Shown here piece after piece: positions 56,741 through 64,000 of a stretch of 64,000 nt of DNA. The translations under genes and the position numbers were made by a program. Each line of letters begins with the position of its first letter. Position 1 is the first letter of the stretch. The stretch is from positions 62,001 through 126,000 of the forward strand of contig CANRNQ010000003.1 in assembly GCA_947632045.1 (NCBI GenBank). The letters run 5' to 3'. The notes beneath the pieces are model-generated. The model was not told the origin of the DNA, did not search any database, and saw only the letters and a program-made list of their open reading frames with translations. Source of the DNA: an uncultured Clostridia bacterium. GTDB lineage: Bacteria; Bacillota; Clostridia; Oscillospirales; Acutalibacteraceae.

Positions 56741-58933
56741 ATGGATATGAGGAGCCTTTTAAGCGACTTTGAATATGATTGGGCGGCGTCGCCGGCAAGG
56801 CGCGCCGATTTTCCCACGGGAAAGCTAAAAGGGAAGAGCGTTCTCGTTGCGGGCGCTCACGGCAATATAGCCCGATTGATAGTCTTTTCTCTGCTCGCGG
56901 CTAACGATATAAGGGATTTGAATTTGTCCGTTTCTCTTCTTGCCGACGAGAAATGCATAGAGGGCGTTTGCAGAGATCTCGCGGGTCGCGACGAGCTGAG
57001 ATGCTTTGTCTTCGGCAGAGCTCCCGAGGAGCTTCCACGCGCCGATATAGTTATCGACGCGGGCGTGTGCTGTGCGCGGATAGATGAAAGCCCTGAGTTT
57101 TTTATGCAGTGCGTGAGCAATATAAAATATACTCTTGAGTGCGCCGAAAAGGCCGGTGCTCAGCACTTTACGCTATTGTCGGATTACAGGGCTTACCGGC
57201 GCTCGACCGAGCTTGTCTTTTCAGAGGACGAGGGCGGCGCTATCCCCTTTTCAAGCCTTGACGGTGCGGGCTCTATGCTCGTGCAGACGCTTGAATGTTA
57301 CACCTCGGCATACGCCGCCGAGGGCGGCTTCGGCTATACCGTGCTCAGGTGCGCTCCAACTCTCGGCGCAGACGCGGGATTTGACGAGGGCTTTGCCGCG
57401 GATATGCTCAGAGCCGTTGCCTTTGGCAGCAGATACTCAGTCAAAAACAGCCCCGGAAAAATCTCCTTCGTTTATATCAGCGACGTTTTAAACGCCGTCT
57501 TTCGCTCCTTTTCAGATTTGCCTTCGAACACCGCCTATAACGTGGTCGGGAAAAGCCCCGCGATATCAGTCGGAGCTCTGTCCGCTGTGCTTTACGATTT
57601 GTACCCCGACAAGGCGAAGATCAAGCTGCTCGGCGCAAAGTCAGAGCGCTTATATGGCGCTGCATTGAGCGGTGAAAAAATATCCCGCTGCGGCTGCAAA
57701 CCCGAGGTATCGCTTGAGCAGGCGTTGCAGCTTGTGGTGAAAAGCCAGCTTCACGACGATAAGCCCTTTGCGCTTTCGGAGTGCATAGGGGAAAGACTGA
57801 GCACCGTAAGAAGGCTTATTTTGCTCTGCCTTTTGGAGATAGACCGTATCTGCCGCAAAAACAGGATAAGGTACTTTCTCACAGGCGACCTGCTTTTAGG
57901 CGCGGTCAGGTTCAAGGGCTTTATCCCCTGGGGCGGCGACAACTCGGTTATGCTGCTCAGGGACGACTACGACAGATTTATCACGGCGGCAAAGGAGCTT
58001 CGCTCTGGGCTTACGCTCATATCCTTTGAAGAAGCCCCGCACAGCGACAGCGCATACGCGCGCCTTGCCATAGATGGAACCTTTGACGGAGAAACGCCCC
58101 ATGACGGCGATGGAGTTTATATAGACATAATCCCTCAGGACAGGACGACGAACAGGAAAACCCCGAGGTGGCTCCATGTAAATCTCATTCGCAGGTCTAA
58201 GCGCAGATACAAGCAGGCTGTTACAGCCGGAGCGGGGCGCAATCCGCTTAAGCGGATTCGGCTTAAAATCATGAGGAGAGGTCTGCGCCGTCTTTTGCAC
58301 AGATACGAAAGGAAAAAGGACGCAAAATTTTTATACGAGGGGCTCGACAAAAATTACCGGATAGGCTACTTCCCGCGAAAATGGCTTAAAAACGCCGTTT
58401 ACTGGGATTTTGAGGGCTACAGGTTCCCCATACCTAAGGATTACGACAAGTATTTAAAATATCTTTACGGCGATTATAAAAACGACATAGCTTCAAGCCG
58501 CAGGCTTCCCGAGAGAAGTTATGAGAATATAAATCTCGGAAAATACGAGGGCATAAGGCTTCCCTCTCGCCCCTATCACAACATCTCGATAATAAGACCC
58601 ATCTCAGAGGCCGAAAGCCCTCTTGAGAGCTATCCTGGGCGGGGTGATACCGAGGGCTTTGTGCCACGCGGCAAAAGGCGCAGAGCTGGCGAGAGCACCG
58701 GCGAGTTTGCCCGCAGGGTAAATCCTGACGGAGGTCTTATCGGAGTAGAGGTGAAGGCTTATACTCCAAGCGAACCCCAATCTCCAGCCCCATCTAAAAA
58801 CGAGCTTGAAGCCAAGGGCGACTCTACCATAGAGTTTTCTCTCGGCGAAACCACCGATATCTCGAAATTTTCCGACAGCCGCGAGCTTGAAAAGCTTGCA
58901 GACACTCGCGAGTTTGAGCTTCCGAAGAAATGA
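56741..58933 (+). CDS. Fusion protein: SDR/epimerase-like N-domain + LicD-like domain
   Basis: KGKSVLVAGAHGNIARLI Rossmann motif; YFLTGDLLLGAVRFKGFIPWGGDNSVMLLRDDYDRF LicD-like core. Confidence 0.82.
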   Translation: MDMRSLLSDFEYDWAASPARRADFPTGKLKGKSVLVAGAHGNIARLIVFSLLAANDIRDLNLSVSLLADEKCIEGVCRDLAGRDELRCFVFGRAPEELPRADIVIDAGVCCARIDESPEFFMQCVSNIKYTLECAEKAGAQHFTLLSDYRAYRRSTELVFSEDEGGAIPFSSLDGAGSMLVQTLECYTSAYAAEGGFGYTVLRCAPTLGADAGFDEGFAADMLRAVAFGSRYSVKNSPGKISFVYISDVLNAVFRSFSDLPSNTAYNVVGKSPAISVGALSAVLYDLYPDKAKIKLLGAKSERLYGAALSGEKISRCGCKPEVSLEQALQLVVKSQLHDDKPFALSECIGERLSTVRRLILLCLLEIDRICRKNRIRYFLTGDLLLGAVRFKGFIPWGGDNSVMLLRDDYDRFITAAKELRSGLTLISFEEAPHSDSAYARLAIDGTFDGETPHDGDGVYIDIIPQDRTTNRKTPRWLHVNLIRRSKRRYKQAVTAGAGRNPLKRIRLKIMRRGLRRLLHRYERKKDAKFLYEGLDKNYRIGYFPRKWLKNAVYWDFEGYRFPIPKDYDKYLKYLYGDYKNDIASSRRLPERSYENINLGKYEGIRLPSRPYHNISIIRPISEAESPLESYPGRGDTEGFVPRGKRRRAGESTGEFARRVNPDGGLIGVEVKAYTPSEPQSPAPSKNELEAKGDSTIEFSLGETTDISKFSDSRELEKLADTREFELPKK

Positions 58934-59030
58934 AGCGGCTTATCCGCTTTATTTTAATGGGCTTCATGCCCCTTAACGAATATATTGATTTTTACTTTTT
59001 AAATATAGTTTTTAGTTTATCTTCCTTTTG

Positions 59031-59310
59031 ACCGCAGCTTTACCGACTTGCGCTGGTAAAGCTGCTACTTTATATTATATCTATTTGCAGGAGGAGCTGG
59101 CGCTCCTCCTGCACCTCCACCTTATCGCTCAAAGGATTTTGCTTGATTAAGTTCTAGTGCCCGTAAATCGGCATCGTAGCAGAAAGTGGAGCTAAAAATA
59201 ATTCTTGGAGCGGGCAAGTGGGGTTTTGGGGGAGCGTTGCTCCCCCAAAATCACTTAACATTGAACCAGCAGCCGTGCCGGCGCAAGTCGGCGTGGCTGC
59301 GGTCGGCGAG
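59031..59310. repeat. Family-2 composite repeat (about 280 bp)
   Basis: GACCGCAGCTTTACCGACTTGCGCTGGTAAAGCTGCTACTTTATATTATATCTATTTGCAGGAGGAGCTGGCGCTCCTCCTGCA ... GCAGCCGTGCCGGCGCAAGTCGGCGTGGCTGCGGTCGGCGAG. Confidence 0.8.
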
Positions 59311-59607
59311 AGCCAAGCTCAAGGCGCTCATGGCGCACAGGCGCACCTCAAAGCGGTCTTAGGCTGCAAGCCAAAATAAAAGACAACCTTTGTGTATAAA
59401 ATGTAAAATATATATTTGTACATATCTTACAAATTATTTGCTGTTTTTTCTCTTAAAAGAATAGAAATAATTCTCTAAAAGAAAATAATATTGTAATAAA
59501 AATGTTAAAATTAAATAAATTATGAATAGCATAGCATGAAAATTTGTATCAACAGGTTCTTTAATTCCATAAAAATATTTTAATGAAGCCTGTTGTGGGT
59601 GATCATT

Positions 59608-61875
59608 ATGTTGAAAAAAGCTTTAACGGTTGGGGGGATTGCGATGATTCTCGCCTTTTCACCGGCAGCGTCGGCGGTAAATTTGGACGCAAAGGTCAAT
59701 TTTAATAAATCATATGAAGAGCTTGACGCAATGGCATACAACGGCGACGACCTCGGAGCGGTATATTCAAAGGAAAGCACAAGCTTCAAGCTGTGGGCTC
59801 CGACCGCCGAAAAGGTAACGCTTAAGCTCTTTTCAAAGGGGAGCGACGAGGAGGAAGACTCAAGGCTGATAGCCGAAACCGAAATGGACTACGACCAATC
59901 AAGCGGAGTCTGGAGCACGCTCGCAAAGGGCAACCTCGAGGGTGACTACTACACCTATGAGGTGACGGTCAACGGCAAAACGAACGAGACGGTGGACCCC
60001 TACGCGAGAGCGGCGGGGGTAAATGGTAAGCGCTCAATGGTTTGCGAGCTGTCAAAAACAGACCCCGAGGGCTGGAACGACGACAGCTTTGAGAGAGTTT
60101 CGGCTCAGACCGAGGCTATAATCTGGGAGGTTCATGTCAAGGACTTCTCATCGAGCGAAAGCTCGGGCGTGAGCGAGAAAAACAGGGGCAAGTACCTCGC
60201 CTTTACCGAGAGCGAAACGACGCTCAATAACGAGGGAAGCATAAAAACCTGCGTGGATTACTTAAAGGATATGGGCATAAATTACGTCCAGATAAACCCC
60301 TTTTACGATTACGGCTCGGTCGACGAATCGGGCGACAATAGCCAGTTTAACTGGGGCTACGACCCGGTGAATTATAACGTTCCCGAGGGCTCGTATTCCT
60401 CAGACCCATACGACGGCAGAGTGAGGATAAACGAAGCAAAGCAGATGGTCATGGCTCTGCATAAGGCGGGCATAGGCGTTATTATGGACGTGGTTTATAA
60501 CCATGTTTACGACGCGGCCGAAAGCTGCTTTGACAAAACGGTTCCCGGATATTATTTCAGACACGATATCGACGGTAACCTCTCAAACGGCTCCGGCTGC
60601 GGCAACGACACAGCCTCTGAGCGAGCCATGTATAGAAAATATATGGTCGATTCGGTGAAATATTGGGCGGAGGAATATCACCTCGATGGCTTCCGCTTCG
60701 ATTTGATGGGGCTGCACGACGTCGATACTATGAACGAGATAAGAAAAACCCTCGATACGCTCGAAAACGGCGAGAAAATAATAATGTACGGCGAAGCATG
60801 GAATATGCCGACAGCCTCCGATGCTGAGCTTGCAAACCAGAATAATATGTTCTCGCTCAGCACAAGGATAGGGGCCTTTAACGACGGAATAAGGGACGCT
60901 ATAAAGGGCAACAACTTCAACGCGACCGAGGGTGGATTCGTTCAGGGAGCGTCGTCGTGGGTGAAGCTCGAGAGCGGCACCCTCGCCGCTACTAAGTATT
61001 GGTCTAAGCAGCCGAGCCAGACGGTAAGCTACACCTCCTGCCACGACAACCTCACGCTTTACGATAAGCTCGTGGCCTCGGTAAAGGGCACGGACGCGGA
61101 TTACAGGGCGCGGTACGACGAGCTTGTCGATATGAACAAGATGGCGGCAACGGCGGTGTTTACGGCTCAGGGCGCAAGCTTTATGCTCGCGGGAGAGGAG
61201 ATGGCGCGGTCTAAGGACGGCGACCATAACTCGTATAAATCGAGCGTCGAGGAAAATCAAATCGACTGGAACAACCTGACAAAATACAGCGACCTCGTAA
61301 AATATTACAAGGGCTTGATAGAGATAAGAAGGGCTTACCTGCCGTTTATGTGCGAGGACAACGCGGCAATCGACAACATCAAGGTGTTCGAGCAGACGAG
61401 CGGGGCGGTGTACGGCTTTATGTATGAAGACCCGAACGCCGAGAACAGCTGGGATAAGCTCGTGTGTATAATGAACAGCGACAAGGAAAGCGCAGAGGTC
61501 GAGTTAGAGGGCGAAAATCTGCCGAGCGACTGGGTGGTGATCCTAAACCGCGAAAGGGCGGGAGTCGAGAAGCTCTCGGAGCTCAGCGGCGATAGGGTGA
61601 CAGTCGGCGCGGGCGAAGCGATTATTCTCGTCGATAAAGCGAGCTTTGAGCGGGCGGCGATAAAATCAGCCGATACAAGCATAGACGAACTGCCCGAGGC
61701 CGCGGCGGAGTCAAAGCCCGAGGAGCAGATAACCGAAGAGATAGAGTCCGATGATTTGGGCGCGCCTGAGAGCTCGGGAGCGCTGCCGTATATTCTCGGC
61801 GGCATAGGAGCCGCGATAGTTGCAGCGGGAATAGCCTATCTAATCGGAAGATGGCGCAAAAACAGAGATGAATAA
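59608..61875 (+). CDS. Secreted type-I pullulanase (GH13) with C-terminal TM anchor
   Basis: Signal peptide; FKLWAPTAEKVTLKLF, YNVPEGSYSSDPYDG, DVVYNHVY, DGFRFDLMGLHD, YGEAWN, SCHDNLTLYDKL; C-term LPYILGGIGAAIVAAGIAYLIGRWRKNRDE. Confidence 0.93.
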   Translation: MLKKALTVGGIAMILAFSPAASAVNLDAKVNFNKSYEELDAMAYNGDDLGAVYSKESTSFKLWAPTAEKVTLKLFSKGSDEEEDSRLIAETEMDYDQSSGVWSTLAKGNLEGDYYTYEVTVNGKTNETVDPYARAAGVNGKRSMVCELSKTDPEGWNDDSFERVSAQTEAIIWEVHVKDFSSSESSGVSEKNRGKYLAFTESETTLNNEGSIKTCVDYLKDMGINYVQINPFYDYGSVDESGDNSQFNWGYDPVNYNVPEGSYSSDPYDGRVRINEAKQMVMALHKAGIGVIMDVVYNHVYDAAESCFDKTVPGYYFRHDIDGNLSNGSGCGNDTASERAMYRKYMVDSVKYWAEEYHLDGFRFDLMGLHDVDTMNEIRKTLDTLENGEKIIMYGEAWNMPTASDAELANQNNMFSLSTRIGAFNDGIRDAIKGNNFNATEGGFVQGASSWVKLESGTLAATKYWSKQPSQTVSYTSCHDNLTLYDKLVASVKGTDADYRARYDELVDMNKMAATAVFTAQGASFMLAGEEMARSKDGDHNSYKSSVEENQIDWNNLTKYSDLVKYYKGLIEIRRAYLPFMCEDNAAIDNIKVFEQTSGAVYGFMYEDPNAENSWDKLVCIMNSDKESAEVELEGENLPSDWVVILNRERAGVEKLSELSGDRVTVGAGEAIILVDKASFERAAIKSADTSIDELPEAAAESKPEEQITEEIESDDLGAPESSGALPYILGGIGAAIVAAGIAYLIGRWRKNRDE

Positions 61876-61962
61876 ATTTATTAACCAAGGTAATTGCTTC
61901 GCGTTTATAAAATGCGAAAAATTATAAATATTATATTTGTATAATATAAAAGGAGGATTTTT

Positions 61963-64000
61963 ATGAAGTTTAAGAAAACGATCGCGGTTGTACTGTCAGC
62001 CATGATGATGACTACGGCTGCCGCGATCCCAACAAGTGTTTCGGCGGCGTCAAACAGATACTATGATCAGGCCGTGGAGCTTGATAAGCTCGCTTACAAC
62101 GGCAACGATCTCGGAGCTAATTACACGCCGGAATCAACGACCTTCAAGGTTTGGTCGCCGACAGCGACGAGGGTCACTCTCGTAAGATACAGCTTTGGAT
62201 CTGCGGAGGAGTCTGCGGCGGCAGAGGTTGAAGACGTTATCAGCGAAACGGCAATGACAAAGGACGCGGCAACGGGCGTATGGTCTGCAACCGTAGACGG
62301 CGACATAAAGAATACCTATTACACATACAAGGTATTTTGCCCCGGCTCGCGCGCTGAAACGGGCGATATCTATGCGAAGGCTGCCGGCGTAAACGGCGAC
62401 AGAAGCATGGTAGTCGACCTCAGCGAAACAAACCCGGACGGCTGGAGCGAGGACGAGCACGTGCTCGTGCCGAACCAGACGGACGCAAATATATGGGAGG
62501 TTCACGTTAAGGACTTCTCATATGACGCAAGCTCTGGCGTTACACCGGAGCACAGAGGAAAGTATCTCGCATTTACCGAAACGGGCACAACGCTCAACGG
62601 CGAAGAGGGCAGCGTTTCAACGTGCGTAGATTACCTCAAGGAGATGGGAATAAAGTACGTTCACATCAACCCGTTCTATGATTACGCCTCGGTTGACGAG
62701 ACCGGCGACGACACCCAGTTTAACTGGGGATATGACCCGAAGAACTACAACGTTCCCGAGGGCTCGTATTCAACCAACCCCTACGACGGCAACGTGAGAA
62801 TTAACGAGGTTAAGCAGATGGTTATGGCTCTGCATAAGGCGGGCATAGGCATCATCATGGACGTTGTTTATAACCACACCTTTGATGCGGAAACGTCATT
62901 CTTTAACCGCACAGTGCCTAACTATTATTACAGAGTCCACGACGACGGAGCATGGGCGAGTCAGTCCGGCTGCGGCAACGACACCGCATCGGAGAGAGCC
63001 ATGTATAGAAAGTACATGATAGACTCCGTTAAGTACTGGACGGAGGAATATCACATCGACGGATTCCGTTTTGACCTCATGGGACTCCACGACGTTGAAA
63101 CAATGAATCAGATCCGCTCAACTCTCGACGAGATCAACCCCGACCTCATCATGTACGGCGAGGGCTGGGAGATGACAAGCGGCGACGCGGCGTTTTATCC
63201 GTATCCGGCGATGGCTAACCAAGGAAGCTCCAATATTCTCAGCTCGAGAATTTCATACTTCAACGACCAGGTTAGAGATTCTATAAAGGGCAGCGTTTTC
63301 GACGCGACAGGCAAGGGCTACTTGCAGGAGCCGTCGATAAACAACATGACGGGCGTGCTCACCGGCGCTCTGGCTAACGCGGCCACCGCGCTTGCCGGCA
63401 ACTGGGCGGCTCAGACTCCTGAGCAGACCGTTACATATGACGCTTGCCACGACAACGCGACGCTTTACGACAGACTTGTCGCTTCGACCTACGGCGAGGA
63501 CGAGAAGCTTTACGCTACAAGATACGAGGACCTCATAGCCGAAAACAAGATAGCGGCCGCTATCGTTTACACCTCGCAGGGCATTCCGTTTATACTCGCG
63601 GGCGAGGAGTTCGCAAGAACAAAGTACGGCGATCACAACTCATACAAATCAAGCCCCGAAATCAACAAGCTCGACTGGAACCGCATCCTTGACTACGCCG
63701 ATCTCGTTTCCTACTACAAGGGAATGATTCAGCTCAGAGAGGCCTACGCTCCGTTTAGAGACGCTACCGGCGAAATCGCGAATAAGGCCTCGTATGCCGC
63801 TCCGAGAAAGCTCCCGACCGGCTGTGTAGCTTACACAATTACCGATGAGGACGCCGTATGGAAGAATGTTGCGGTTATCTTCAACACATCGACAACAGAG
63901 CAGACCCTCACGCTCACAGGCACAGACCTCCCGCAGGATTGGGTTATCCTTGTAAACGGCGAGCAGGCCGGCGTGAACAGCCTCGGCGAGATCAACACCG
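61963..64000 (+). CDS. Secreted type-I pullulanase paralog, 3' end beyond window (not in ORF track)
   Basis: AGGAGGATTTTT-ATG; MKFKKTIAVVLSAMMMTTAAAIPTSVSA; YNVPEGSYSTNPYDG, DVVYNHTF, DGFRFDLMGLHDVETMNQ, CHDNATLYDRL; frame open to base 64000. Confidence 0.93.
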   Translation, partial: MKFKKTIAVVLSAMMMTTAAAIPTSVSAASNRYYDQAVELDKLAYNGNDLGANYTPESTTFKVWSPTATRVTLVRYSFGSAEESAAAEVEDVISETAMTKDAATGVWSATVDGDIKNTYYTYKVFCPGSRAETGDIYAKAAGVNGDRSMVVDLSETNPDGWSEDEHVLVPNQTDANIWEVHVKDFSYDASSGVTPEHRGKYLAFTETGTTLNGEEGSVSTCVDYLKEMGIKYVHINPFYDYASVDETGDDTQFNWGYDPKNYNVPEGSYSTNPYDGNVRINEVKQMVMALHKAGIGIIMDVVYNHTFDAETSFFNRTVPNYYYRVHDDGAWASQSGCGNDTASERAMYRKYMIDSVKYWTEEYHIDGFRFDLMGLHDVETMNQIRSTLDEINPDLIMYGEGWEMTSGDAAFYPYPAMANQGSSNILSSRISYFNDQVRDSIKGSVFDATGKGYLQEPSINNMTGVLTGALANAATALAGNWAAQTPEQTVTYDACHDNATLYDRLVASTYGEDEKLYATRYEDLIAENKIAAAIVYTSQGIPFILAGEEFARTKYGDHNSYKSSPEINKLDWNRILDYADLVSYYKGMIQLREAYAPFRDATGEIANKASYAAPRKLPTGCVAYTITDEDAVWKNVAVIFNTSTTEQTLTLTGTDLPQDWVILVNGEQAGVNSLGEINT

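Noticed and set aside
21477-59310. CRISPR array interpretation of the recurring hairpin repeats
   Set aside because: Copies are scattered, variable in length, not regularly spaced, and no cas genes are present in the window.

Overview
The window looks like a chromosomal segment from a Gram-positive gut Clostridia relative (Ruminococcaceae/Oscillospiraceae-like; inferred from gene content only). Contents, left to right: 3' part of mltG; a U32 peptidase; a small ribbon-helix-helix-like protein missed by the ORF track; a ~15 kb cluster of five tandem secreted BspA-type leucine-rich-repeat (LRR_5) proteins, each ending in a near-invariant type-I dockerin; a transglutaminase-like dockerin protein; a single-cohesin surface-anchor protein; an LRR_5 lipoprotein; a complete trp operon trpEGDCFBA (minus strand) with a Trp T-box leader; a dCMP deaminase; an [FeFe]-hydrogenase maturation cluster (TM1266-like, hydE, hydG, hydF); tRNA-Ala(CGC) and tRNA-Met(CAT); nrdD-nrdG; an XRE regulator / small membrane protein / Zn-ribbon-TM-RCC1 protein / candidate HEPN protein island; pyrophosphatase; GH13 enzyme; TepA-like protease; uppP; ftsK; an ABC polysaccharide exporter with SDR and SDR-LicD fusion proteins; and two tandem type-I pullulanases (the second runs off the end and is absent from the ORF track). 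The intergenic DNA holds two repeat families that the gene annotation does not explain: (i) six ~105-150 bp elements that fold as perfect four-way cloverleafs, where arm topology is kept but arm sequences differ, plus one relic; (ii) seven MITE-like composite elements bounded by inverted terminal hairpins. The best candidates for something undescribed are the cloverleaf family and the LRR-dockerin/cohesin surface complex.
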